A stretch of 64,000 nucleotides of DNA from Omphiscola glabra (taxonomy: Eukaryota; Mollusca; Gastropoda; Lymnaeidae). Made by a program: the position numbers and the translations under genes. Within the stretch, counting starts at the first letter, position 1. The number at the start of each line of letters is the position of its first letter. The DNA lies in contig OZ024802.1 in NCBI GenBank assembly GCA_964017045.1, positions 24,181,793 through 24,245,792 of the forward strand, read 5' to 3'. The notes below the pieces were generated by a model, which was not told the DNA's origin, ran no database searches, and worked only from the letters and a program-made list of their open reading frames with translations. Positions 12,426 through 24,199 of this stretch are shown piece by piece.

Positions 12426-12639
12426 CAGTGGTTCTCAACCTTCCTAATGCCGCGACCCTTAACACAGTTCCTCATGTTCGGGGGAACCCCCCCCCCCTCC
12501 CCCCCAAAATCACAAAATTATTTTCGCTTCTTCTTCATAACTGTGGAGTGTAGGCTTATGTTTTTTTCCGATTGTCAGAGGCGACCCCTGGGTAAGAGTC
12601 GTTCGACCCCTAAGCACCCACAGGTTGAGAATAATCCAT
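12426..12639. mobile_element. hAT-type MITE, degenerate right end
   Basis: Left end CAGTGGTTCTCAACC followed by GCGACCCTTAACACAG, as in the copies at 6.7 and 39.6 kb. The right end is decayed (AGGTTGAGAATAATCC in place of GTTGAGAACCACTG), and no target duplication can be read. A poly-C expansion occurred inside. Confidence 0.7.
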
Positions 12640-12875
12640 TCTCACAGAAATCATTATTCTTTTAATGTAACCCACCCACCAGTGCTTATCTTTTCTTGCT
12701 TTATACATTTCTATAACTTAAGATTTATGAAAACATTATTATATTTTTTTAATAGAATGAAATGAGGCTACTCAAGGATATTTCTACCCAGAATGCCAAG
12801 TCTTCTTTTCTTTTTACGAATTTATGTGTTTAGATTCCCGCCCCTTACTTTCATGATCTATCTTATCATTTTCAG

Positions 12876-15800
12876 TGGACACATACCACGGCTTTCTGTT
12901 CGTACATCCACATAATGATAAATCTCGGCTGCTCTTTGACTTCAACGACAAACTGGCCGGCATACAGACCGCGGTGAGTTGGCCACCGACCCATTCTTTA
13001 ATAATAAGATCAGCTTTAAGTTTCTTTTCTATATGATTTTTTTTAATTTAAAACCCTTTAGACTGTATTATATTAAGTTTAAAATATTTGATTTTTTTAT
13101 GCATATATATATGTATATATATATTATATGTTTGATGCTGCATAGAATTGACATTATACAAATAATTACAAAATTAAATAACATAAAATAAATTATTGAA
13201 TCTTGAAATTGTGAGAGGCTTGTTAAAAAATTAAATGTGAAATGGCACTTATAATTACAGTAGTGGTGATGTATAGTTACAGTAGTGGTGATGTATAGTT
13301 ACAGTAGTGGTGATGTATAGTTACAGTAGTGGTGATGTATAGTTACAGTAGTGGTGATGTATAGTTACAGTAGTGGTGATGTATAGTTACAGTAGTGGTG
13401 ATGTATAGTTACAGTAGTGGTGATGTATAGGTACAGTTATGGTGATGTATAGTTACAGTAGTGGTGATGTATAGTTACAGTAGTGGTGATGTATAGTTAC
13501 AGTAGTGGTGATGTATAGTTACAGTAGTGGTGATGTATAGTTACAGTAGTGGTGATGTATAGTTACAGTAGGGGTGATGTATAGTTACAGTAGTGGTGAT
13601 GTATAGTTACAGTATTTGGCGATGTATAGTTACAGTAGTGGTGATGTATATTTACAGTAGATGGTGATTTATATCTCCAGTAGGCGGTGATGCATAACAT
13701 AATTCCAATTCTGTTAAAAAAACATTGTTAATTACATCCCATATTTCTTGCGTGTTTAGATTCCTGGCAACATGGTAGGCTACAACACCAATAACGAAAC
13801 AGTACGAGTTCCTACAAAAGAAGTTATCCCACCCATATTGCTTAGTCAGGAACAGTACAGCCCGGGTGTTCAGATGTACACCATCACAGGTGAGCCATTT
13901 TTATTTCACCCCCCCCCCCCCCAACCTCACAACTTGAGATTTTTGTTGTGTATTTTTTTTGCATTTCATCCCTTTAAATAACAAAAACAACTCATTGTAT
14001 TATTTTAACATAATCTTTAATGCATGAAATTCTGTGTGGTAAGTTTTGGCATGATGATGAAATCTATGTGATCAGTCAACACTGAAGTGAGAGAGGAGGC
14101 CTGCGATCCATGGGTCAGAAAGTCCCAGGTCATTTGAATTTTTAAAGGACAATCTATAAAAAAATTTTAAAATGTTAATTCCCTAAAAATACTATGTCGG
14201 CAACAACAAAAATTATAAATATTTAAATTCATTTGTATTTCTTGTCAGATTTATGTTGTCTGTTTAATTTATGTTTTAAAACTCTGTGGCTCCATTTAAT
14301 AATCATTTAACTTTAATAACTCCAATGCAATAGTTACAACATTGCTTTGTGACACCCAATTTTAGAGTGGATTAATATGTGAATTAGAACTTGAATGAAA
14401 TTAGTTGACCTACTTCTTGATTTTGTGGAGTTCTTGAATTAGTAGCCTAGGTGAATTAAATAAATAATGGCATGGAAAAAAAGTTTGAATTTGTTATTGT
14501 ATTTTACTTGAAATATAATTTGAATCAGCATTTGAAGTTGAATGGAATTAGTTCTGGAAATATAGGCTCACTTAAAGGATTATCTTTTTAAATAGCTAGC
14601 TACTTGTATTGGTTTTCTACTTTAATTTTTACTTGAATTTGAATTGAATTATTACTTGAATTTCGACTTTAACTGTTTGAATTGGTACTTGAATTAGAAC
14701 TTGAATGTTCCCTTTTATGTTTCAGCCTACTTCAAACATCCAAGTCTGATATGTAGCCCATACACGATACACTCACATTCTGGTAAAGGCTTGTACATAC
14801 AGATGGGTTACCGAGTGGAGAGGCAGTATGAGAAGATTCCACTGGAGGCACGTCATCTGTCAGACGAGTGGAAGACGGGGACTTGTTTACCCAGCATGGG
14901 TGAGTGGGGATCATAAATAATACCAGCAATTTTATGAAAAATTGATTCATCGATATTTACAATTCACTCTCACTGAGATATATAAAATCAAACGGAAGTA
15001 TTTTGATGTTATTCAAACTTTAAGTTTAAGACACTGATTGAAAATTTAAATTGCTTTGAGATCATAATTTTTTGCAATCCTGCCTGCTGTTGAGAAAATT
15101 GAATTTGTCCACTTAGTGTTGTATAAACCTTGTGACTAAACTATATTATCTCAGCAACAATGTCAAACTGATGGTGCCATTTACAGTGTTGTATAAACTT
15201 TTTGACTAAACCATATTATCTCAGCAACAATGCCAACTGATGGTGCCATTTCCGTTGTCTTCTCAGGACGCCATTATTTTAAAAACCTCTCCAAAGAGCT
15301 GCAGTGTGAGCGGCTGTACCCAGTGTTTCTCATGTACAATGATGAGGGACAGCTGGGAGGATTCGGCTGGCTCTTCCAGGGTGTGCCCCCGTCAGAGTCG
15401 CCCCGCTCACCGGTCAAGTGGTTTAAACATTCTGTGCAGTTTTACCCTGTAAGTATAACGTTTCTTTATTTTCATAGCAGGAAATTTGAATAACTCAATA
15501 GGAAATGTAATTGATTATGATTAGCAATGCTAATTTATGGGCCGTTTATCGAGGCTAAGTAAATAAACTGAAAGAATATTTCTTATGTAATGGTACCTGA
15601 ATGGAGGAGTTTTAATTATTTATTTATTCGTTCTTGCAATCATTACAAGCAATGTAAAGAATTTTTAAAAATTTGAAATGATAGGCAACAAATTGTATTT
15701 TGTTTTAATTACTGGTGATCTACACCATAAATGGTACATGCATTTGGTCAGATCCTCAACATCATTATATTTTTGTGAAATGTTTATTAAAGGTAAATAA

Positions 15801-16406
15801 CAATTCTTAAAAACTTTACTTTATAGAACTACATTGAACACTTACAAAATTTACATGCACCATGAATTTGTTGGTTAGAAGGAACTTTTTATTATATCAC
15901 ATTAAGTCTCTAAAGTCCATATTTGACCAGAGTCATTGTATGACAAAGTTATCTTTGATTCATTTTCTCCTTAGGCCATCTTCGACCAGAGCATGTTGCC
16001 TCCATGCATGTTTAACCCGGAGTTCCATGTCTTTGGGATCCGAATCTACCTCCGCAATGAGCACACCATGACCTGCCCTCGACCTCAGGTGCCTGGAATC
16101 AGCGATAATATCAGTGAAGAAACAGCTGATAGTAATAAAAATGAAGAAGTGACCTTCCGACCTTTGAACCCAAGAGATCCCAACATCACCACAAGCCCCA
16201 GAGCACCAAAGTACTCTAAGCCAAATACAAACAATGTTATTGTTGATGATGTTATGAGAGGGCGAGACGGCAACAACAGTGCCTCAAAAAATATTTTTTC
16301 TCATATATTCAAATGTCTTTTATTATGTTCTATGTTCGTTAATTATGTGTCCATCAGTTTTTTGACAAGCACGTCTCACAAGTTTGTGTACCAAGACATG
16401 AGGTAG
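12876..16406 (+). CDS. 3' five exons of an unrecognised, probably secreted or membrane-anchored protein (5' end not found)
   Basis: I see five exons: 12876-12973, 13760-13889, 14726-14899, 15267-15448 and 15975-16406 (TAG). All junctions are AG/GT with matching phases; they join to about 337 codons plus a split first codon. The product has motifs such as DTYHGFLFVHPHND, YFKHPSLIC, GKGLYIQMGYRVERQYEKIP, TGTCLPSMG, CERLYPVFLMYNDEGQLG and FGWLFQG. There are five spaced cysteines before the tail and five N-glycosylation sequons (NET, NLS, NIS, NIT, NNS), which favours an extracellular domain. A polar linker of about 65 residues follows, then a hydrophobic stretch (FKCLLLCSMFVNYVSISFL) and a short polar tail: a C-terminal membrane anchor or a GPI signal. 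The first exon found begins inside a codon, so signal peptide and start lie upstream and were not identified. From memory the core resembles uncharacterised secreted invertebrate proteins; I cannot confirm this and propose no function. Intron 12974-13759 carries a 22-bp minisatellite. Confidence 0.85.
13254..13665 (+). repeat. 22-bp minisatellite in intron 1 of the unrecognised gene (about 18 copies)
   Basis: Unit AGTTACAGTAGTGGTGATGT plus AT, highly uniform until the last two or three copies. Lies between exons 12876-12973 and 13760-13889. Confidence 0.95.
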
Positions 16407-16513
16407 CAGGCTGTAAATAGTGTATAAAGTATGGTTTATTTATTTGCAGTGTTCAATTTTGATAATTTTAAATTAAATTCTAGTCATTGTTCAGAAGAAG
16501 CTTTGAGTTATGG

Positions 16514-17114
16514 CAGTGTTTCTCAAACTGTTACTCTTATTATGGAGCTCAATGAAATCAGAAACTAATTATTTATAAAAGTATAATGAGTAAAGTATTT
16601 ACTTGAAATACTGAAGACTAGTGGGCCTATATATCATAACTGTATAGCCTACATTTAGTCTCTGGTCTTCATTTTAAAGTATTATGTGTGTATTTCTATT
16701 CAACTTATTCAGCCTTTTAAATAGTGAATAGATATTATATTGGTATAATTATAAATAAAGGTTTATTATTTATGGAAGTAAATGCTCTAATTACTCAGGG
16801 GGTCTGGGCTATCTTTAAAATAGCACACAAAAATTATTCTGTTCTAACAAATCCATCAGCCCATTTAAGGCTATAACTATTTCCACAAACCACTTCCAGA
16901 AATACAGTTGCAAAGAAAAAGCGTAGGAGCAGGTTGATTCTGCTTTTATGCAGTCTAATACACTTTTGGTTACAAATTCAGGAACAATGCATGATTGAGC
17001 TTGTATATTTCATGGGGATTGAGTCCCCTTTCTTACAAAAAAATTATCCTGCCACAAATCCTTAACCAAAACTAATATTACATGCCTCTGATGGGAAGAG
17101 TTTGAGAAACACTG
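16514..17114. mobile_element. hAT-like element (601 bp) just downstream of the first gene
   Basis: Terminal inverted repeats CAGTGTTTCTCAAACT and TTTGAGAAACACTG. No clear octamer duplication. It starts 108 bp past the stop codon of the unrecognised gene and contains an AATAAA (16754-16759) that may serve as that gene's poly(A) signal. Confidence 0.7.
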
Positions 17115-17328
17115 AGAAGTTCTTACATTATCAACTCTTGCTTTCTGATATCTGTTGTTAATTTATCAATGCTTCTGTGATTTGTTTTCTACATCTGACA
17201 AAATTGTCTTTTTTCTTTTTATGTAAAAAATCAGAACATATCTCATGAAATCTCATTAAATAAGTGAATTCGGGATAAGCTGAATGCATGATCAATCCCA
17301 TGCCCTAAATGTGGCAAATGTCACAGTA

Positions 17329-17475
17329 ATCGCATCTCCTGTAGTTTTGAACATAGATTTACCAATAAATTAAGTTTTAAATTATTGGTAAAATCTATGT
17401 TCAAAACTACAGAAGAAGATGCGATTCTTCTTCTGTAGTTTTGAACATAGATTTTACCAATAATTTAAGTTTTAA
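17329..17475. repeat. Triple alternating inverted repeat (hairpin-forming block)
   Basis: The segment CTGTAGTTTTGAACATAGAT (from about 17339) occurs, then its inverse (about 17382-17412), then the direct form again (about 17432-17460), with GATGCGATT near the second turn. Each neighbour pair can form a near-perfect hairpin of about 30-45 bp. AT-rich, no coding capacity. Confidence 0.8.
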
Positions 17476-17479
17476 AACA

Positions 17480-20400
17480 TTTACAAAGTTTTATCGAATT
17501 AAATAATCACGTATAAAATGAGTTGTAAAGGCATAATGATATTTGAGGGTGTTTTTTGACATCAAAATGTAGGTTCTGAAGAAGTCATCCATAAGAGTTA
17601 AATTTAATGGGTTTAAGAAAATATTATTTTCTCAGTGGTTGGCATTTCACCATTAAGACATAACTCATCCATTGTCTCATTGATAAAATTTTGACAATTA
17701 GCTTAATAGGTTTTCAATATTTGTTTTAATTTTTTTTTTTTAAATAATAAAACCTCAAGTTTCTTTTTCTTCAAATTCTCAAAAATAATTTTTGTTGCCA
17801 TCTGTTGAGTATGTCCATAAAAACTAAGGTAGTAGTAGGTCTACACTATATGATAGTACACAATATATTTATGACCAGGAGACATATTTTTATAGCAGCA
17901 GAAAATGATCTTACGGGTCAGGTCTTCTCACAAGTAAAATTAAGTAAAAAACAGTTTTATATGATTTTTAAATCCAAATAACTGAAAAGAAATAAAGGTA
18001 GTGAACAAATTATCACTATTGACATAGCTGTATTGCTTTATGATTATGAAATACTGATTTAAGAAAATCTATATGAATTTAATGATAAAAAAATTGTTAT
18101 AATTTTTTAAAATTATAATTGTATGCTGTTTCAGATTGTAAATCTTTATCAAGTTAAAGCTGAAATTGGAAAGTGCGTAAGGCAGGTTATATTTAGCACA
18201 TGATTTCTCATCATAATTGTTGTTTAATAAAGTTTATAAGTAGGATAACATTATTTTTGTTTAAATGTATGTAGTAATAGAATTTGAATCAAAGTTTCTC
18301 ACTTGAACTTAAAATGTATTTATTTTGCTAAATTCAAAAGGGGGAATGTAGATGAATCTGAATTGGCACTTCCTATTAATGGATAGGTCAGTGATTGGTG
18401 AAGGATAGGCTTAGGATAAAAATGGAATGCCATATAATTGACTGACCTTGTAAAATTAGATGATCGCAACATTGTCAGACATTACAATAGTAGATTATTG
18501 AAGCACATACTAACAAAAACGTGTTCTGTAATGATGTATTTATTTTTTTGTATTTAATTATCCCCATTGTGTTTAGCAAGAAGAAATACATTTCATGTAA
18601 GCTATGAACTTAAAACTACATGTTTGCCTTACTGTGGCTTGAAATGAAAACTAAACCAAAATTAAAGGTCCTCATGTCAATGTGACCTAGTGTTGACAGA
18701 TGTCTGTGTTATTCTTTTTATTGTTTGTATAAAATATTGTTTCATTACAATTGTTAAAAAAATTTTTTTAGGCAGGTTCATTATTACAAAGCACAAATTT
18801 TGAAATTTTTTGTATAAGAAACAATAAAAATAAAGGAAATCGATCTGCATCAAAGACATTCCAAGAAGTTGCGAGCACAATTGATAAGTTGCTGTGCAGA
18901 TGATGTGTGTGCTCGATGTAGACAATGTCTTTTCAGCTTGCATTGAATGTTTTGTAGCTTTTTTGATTGCCTTCCGATTAGAAAATTGAGTGCTCATGAT
19001 AAGCTAATGATAAGCTCATGATAATCTAATGATAAGACAAGGTTTCTTTTTTTTTTTTTTTTTTTTTTTTCACCTGCACAAACCTGATTGGATCATTTTA
19101 ACATTGAAATTTCATGCTTGATTGTTTGAACTGTATTTACTTAATACTTGTTATTTGATTACAACTATTACATGTTCTGATCACAAATCTTTAATGTGCT
19201 ATTATTTATATGCTACGGTTATTCTTAACGCCTTTGCTGTCTGTACTGAGGTTAATTAAATTAAATTTTTTTTTTTTTTTTTTCCACTGAATGCTTTTGA
19301 GATACAGACTTTAAATGAAATATTTGATAATACAGATAGGCCTATACTTTTGATTTAAATGGTATCATTGGTATCCCAAATCATGATATCTGTAACTTTT
19401 AGTTCAATAGGAAACATGTAATTTAAGACTCATCCTTTGGTTGAAAATGTTTTTGCAATAATTTTTTTTTTTTTTTTTTTAAACTTTAAGGTGCCATACT
19501 TTTCTATCTCCTGAAGTCTGTATTCAAAAATGTAAGACTCTTTTCATTGACAATTTTATTCTTTGATTCCTCTGAAACAAAAACATGTGGGGGTTCCAGT
19601 TCTCTGAACAAATGTCGCATAAGAGATGGAATCGGTGGGCCGTCGAGCGTGAGCTCTCAATGCCCCCCCCGGCGCTCCCCCACACAAACCAGAGCACTGA
19701 AGGACTTAACCCGACTCCAGCCCGTGCGGGAGGGCGCCGGGAACCTCCCCCTTGACCTAGAGGAGGCCCGATCGACCGAGGACGCTGCGTTTAAAGCGTC
19801 CGCAGTTAACTCTCTGTGGGTCAGGACGGCTTTGCTTCCACTCCGGTGGTTTGGTGTTGCGTTACCAACCCCCACCGCCCAGGGAGTCTTTCGGTCGGGA
19901 CGTTGGTAGTGGCGGGACGAAACGGTTGCCTAGGGGCGGCTTTCTCACGGCCGCGTAGTTAAAATCATCGGCATGTTCTCTGAACAACAAAATGCTACTT
20001 GTAAATTTAATCAAAAATAGAATAGCTACAATAGCCACCATGACAACCTTGACCCCATTGCTGCTACTGATTTTTCTCTACTTTTCATCTTGTTTGCTGT
20101 CACCTTCTGATTCACCAAACTTGTCTCATGTCCAAACATAGTCAGAGGTAATTGATATGTGATGCATGGTATTGTCAAATGTAAACCTCAAGTCTTAAAT
20201 GCAAATAAATGTTCTATTAAGCCACACTTGTATCTTCAAGCTAATTAGATTTCTGATACATAATTAAAAATTGGATGTTCACATTGATAAGATTAATACG
20301 GTGTCATGCACTGCAGAACACAAATAGTTTATACAGTGCAACCATTATCATTTTGATCAAATGTGTATAGTAAGTTTTTTTTTTTTTTTTACTTATTAAA

Positions 20401-23095
20401 GCAGTTAAGGTAAGTAACTTTTAACTAATATCTCAAAAGTACACTACCTATTCTGTTTGGCCTTTCATTAAAGTATAAATAAATAAATGAACAGAAGAAG
20501 CTTACTATAGTAATTATTGTCCGGCAACTGTTTGAAATCTTTAAAAGAAAACTTAGTGTGGAAATCCAAAAGTTGGAAAATATGTGACTCCAAAAGTGGA
20601 TAATTCAAGATGCTACAATCTGTGTACATAGTTGTTATTTTTTATTAGTTTTGAATTTCAGATGATTGTTGTCAGCTATTTGAAATGCCTTATTATTTTT
20701 TTTAAAGCTGTTGTGCTTCTTATTTTCTATTAGTTTTGTGCAAAGATTTCATGAACATATTTTTAATCACTGTAAACTAAAAAATATTCTTTTATGATGT
20801 AATGAATTTATGCCTGTCTTAAATGATCTTAAGACAAACTATGATTTATGTAATTGAACTGTGCACATAATATATTTACCAATAGAACGCTAGTCTGCAT
20901 TGCTCTCAATGAAGATCATTATATTTTTAACTGGCATCTGCAGTATGGAAAATCATAGAGATTTGTTATACATTTTGTTAAACCAAAGATATACAGCCAT
21001 TCTGTTTTCTGTTTATTTGGGTTTTTTTGTTGTTTTTTTCTTTTATTTCATATAATATTTAACAGACTTGCTGCTGGATTATTAGACAGTTCAATGGTAA
21101 ATGACTTTTATAAGATGTTTTGAAAATAAAACCAACTTATGTCAATTCCACGTAAGTCTATCATTTCATCAGGCCCTGTTAATTTATATTAGATCTTTAT
21201 ATTTTTTAAAAATAATCTACATATTATATGCTTTTCATGTAAATCTGTATGTAGATTGATGAAGATATAGATATATGACAATTGTACAGTTATATTAGCA
21301 CAACAATTTACAGAATGTACATATCAAGTATATAAGGACTTGTGTAAGTTTGCTAAATTCTTTTTATGAATGACGGTAAAGATGAAATCCATTTGAAAAG
21401 AAAAAAAAAATGTGATGAATCTGCTATGAGAGTAAGGGAGCTAATTTAGCCTTTCAACTCTTTATGGATTTAAATGCATTTGAATTATAATGACACAATG
21501 TAGCAAAATATTTCTAAATTGTGAACATACTGCTTGTTAATGTGTAAGCAGAAATCTTGAGAGTTAATGGCGATAGGCCTTATTGTATCTTCTCTTTAAT
21601 TGTTTTAATTTCATCTGGTAGAAAATAATTTTAAAATGAAATATAACAAATGGCCTTTTTAATATAAATACATTCATAAATATTTTTTAATTGAAGCAGA
21701 ATTGTTTTATTTTAAATGTTTTCATTTTAAAGTAACTGAAATTACTTTTTTGACAGCTCATCACCATAGCACTCACTGTGTTAATGCTTTTCATTTTTGC
21801 CAAAAACCAAATTCAGTAATAGTAACTATTAGCTGGCATTACTGCCATAAGAAAGGGCCAAATTGTTAATATTCTGAGGAGCTGCACAATCAATAAGGTG
21901 TGTAGAAAATACACTTATTACGATGTAATAAAAAGATGTATGAAAATACACTCATTACAATTCATTAGCGAGATGTATGGCTTTGATGTATGACACACAA
22001 ATAAGCTAAGTGCAAGCAGACCTCTTTTAAAAGAAATGAATTAGTAAGAATCAATAAGTAATTTTTAAAAATTCTATTCAGAAACTGCAGTCCAGATAGC
22101 TTCCTGCAAGCCACTCCTCCTCTTCTTTAAATTAAATGAAATGAAGCATCAATGGATAATGTTTTAAAAGTTATTTATAAAGTTAAATTTTTAAAAAAAA
22201 GGATTTTTATATACTATATACATTTTTTATCCAAAAAAAAACAACAATATAATTATTGTATGTATGGCATCCTTCCGTCTTCACGAGACAATGGAGTAGC
22301 TATATTGTAGTCCTACACTTCGACGAGTCTTGTTGTATATGAATATCAGAAATATCTGAAGCAAGAAAGGATGTGTTGTATTGTTTTGTGACATTGTGAG
22401 GCTGAGATCAAATTTAGGGTACTGTGAGACTGTGAGGAAATTTGTGGATGACCTAGAATTAGTTACTTTGTTTGATTTTAAATTAAATTAGAACATGAAA
22501 CATCCTGTGACAAGCCATTTTCATGAATTGCTGGAGACAAATCTAAGTAATAATCTAAAAAAAATTATATAAACATTTCTTTACTAAATATGAGAAGTGT
22601 TTTCATTCTATGCCCTATCTGTTTAAAAATTATTTTTATCATTGCTATATAACTAAGTTGAAAAAAAATTGAGGTATATTTATTACAACATATTATTAGC
22701 TTTAGAGCAACTGTATTTTGAAGATTTGAAATTATAAAAGTATTTGCTTACATCTTTCTTTAGACGCAAATAACAAAATAATTGCTATAAGTTATTGTAC
22801 AGTCACAAACCTTATGTCCTTCTGTTACAGTTAGATTGTCACAAAGTACCCGACTCTTGCTAATTATGATTTAAATGTTTTATTTGTTTCTTAAAATAAA
22901 ACATTTTATTTTTCAAGTTCTGTTAAAAAAATAAACATGCCTTTATGAAACGAACTGTTGGTGGTGTATGTTATTGTGTTACCTTGTAGTTTATACGGGC
23001 GAACGTTTTTTTAAAAAAACAATTAACTTGTCAAATGCTGTAGCTTCACATAAGGCAAGATACAGCAGCGGTCTTCAAATCAATTATACCAAACT
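17480..23095. other. AT-rich sequence without genes apart from the retroelement at 19.6 kb
   Basis: Uniformly AT-rich, with poly-T tracts (19049-19071, 19265-19284, 19459-19480, 20368-20390) and several AATAAA motifs (for example 18226-18231). It has few tandem repeats, unlike the rest of the window. It could hold an extended 3' UTR of the upstream gene, but no coding signal is visible. Confidence 0.6.
19612..19974 (-). mobile_element. GC-rich non-autonomous retroelement, copy 1 (363 bp, 5'-truncated) with 13-bp target-site duplication
   Basis: A diverged relative of the elements near 38 and 56 kb. It shares the GGGCCGTCGAGC end, the GAGGACGCTGC/GCGTCCGCAGT block and ACGAAACGGTTGCCTAGG. It stops at AATCATCGGC, where the other copies continue for about 280 bp more. 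The exact direct repeat GTTCTCTGAACAA flanks it (19599-19611 and 19975-19987). Truncation at the presumed 5' end plus the duplication indicates target-primed reverse transcription. Confidence 0.8.
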
Positions 23096-23099
23096 CCAC

Positions 23100-23240
23100 G
23101 AGGGGCCGTCCATAAAGTACAGCACGCTCTAGAGTGGAGAGGGTTGACTAAGAAAGTGTGACAGTTTGTGATCCCAGCGGAAAAAAGGGAGTGTAAAGAT
23201 CATACGTAACGTCACACGTTTTTTTAAAAAAATCATGCAC
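23100..23240 (+). repeat. Dispersed repeat family C, second copy
   Basis: AGGGGCCGTCCATAAAGTAC, AAGTGTGACAGTTTGTGATC and ACGTAACGTCACACG mirror the 10.1-kb copy. Confidence 0.55.
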
Positions 23241-23587
23241 ATAAAATCTGAAATTGCTTTGGCACAAATTTCACGTATATGAGTGCGCAGCTCGACTTTA
23301 TGGCACAGCTTCACGCCCAAATACGTTTGGTGTCCTGTCCCATTTTAGTCTTCCCGCTGATAGTTAAACGTCATTTGTGAATATGGAATGTTGCCGTTTT
23401 ATCCGCGTTGACCACCATTCTCCACCTTGCAGCGTGGGATTCTATTCCGTTTAGATCCTCCTGCCGCCATGTCTGCAGTTAATACACATTCTTTCACCGA
23501 GCTTTATATCACAAGATCAACAGCGAACATGGCGGCGTTTTGAGACTCCATATCTCCTTGTAAGTCATGACTGTCATGCATGTAGAC

Positions 23588-24150
23588 TTAGACTAGCGTC
23601 CGTCCTCGAGTGCATCCATGTTCGATGGTTGCCCCTACTCTCGTTGCGATTGCTCTGTTCTTTAAGTTTAAGAACGACTGTATACTTAGACTAGCGTCCG
23701 TCCTCGAGTGCATCCATGTTCGATGGTTGTCCCTACTCTCGTTGCGATTGCTCTGTTCTTTAAGTTTAAGAACGACTGGATCCATTCGCAAATGTTTGTA
23801 CTGACACGTAGATTCTGCAATGTATTCATGAGGCCCGTAGGGTTTTCCCACCGCCCTGGCCTCCACTGAAACATCTAGTGATGGGCATTCGGCCAACAGA
23901 TGCGCTAGAGTTTCCGGGACCAGTCTGAAATGCCTGTTATGGTCTAGCCCGGTGGTCGGCAAACTCATTAGTCAAAAGAGACAAATAGCAGCAGGACGAT
24001 AAAAAAATTTTGAGAGCCAAAATTTTGCCAAGAACCGTGTTTTTCGGAATCAAAACCGATTTCTGACATTCATGTCGCTAAAGAAAGCCGCGATATGCCG
24101 ACCACTGGTCTAGCCTACTGAAATATGTACTAACGCTAAAATGTTCGATC
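23588..24150 (-). pseudogene. Decayed LINE ORF2 C-terminal tail, internally duplicated and interrupted by a hAT MITE
   Basis: On the minus strand, with the insert at 23950-24107 removed, the frame reads EHFSVSTYFSRLDHNRHF then LVPETLAHLLAECPSLDV. This is the C-terminal Cys/His-type tail found after RT/RNase H in several LINE clades (consensus EHCPxxxxxxRL, then ETLxHLLxECPxLD). It matches the plus-strand copy at 42.2-42.6 kb, which keeps the CRHC motif that this copy has lost. The 3' part (about 23588-23780) consists of two near-identical 98-bp units. Frameshift upstream of the EHF motif; clearly non-functional. Confidence 0.7.
23950..24107. mobile_element. hAT-type MITE (158 bp) nested in a LINE remnant
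   Basis: It begins CGGTGGTCGGCA and ends TGCCGACCACTG (near-perfect terminal inverted repeats). A perfect 8-bp duplication, GTCTAGCC, flanks it (23942-23949 and 24108-24115), which is diagnostic of hAT insertion. Removing it restores the LINE reading frame around SRLDHNRHF on the minus strand. The interior is AT-rich and non-coding. Confidence 0.92.
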
Positions 24151-24199
24151 TTTTGTTGTGTATGCCCATGAGTCTGGGTTTATACAGATCGCTTTAATG

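Noticed and set aside
19547..19909. 120-codon plus-strand ORF at 19.6 kb
   Set aside because: Antisense reading of the GC-rich retroelement; not conserved in the other copies.
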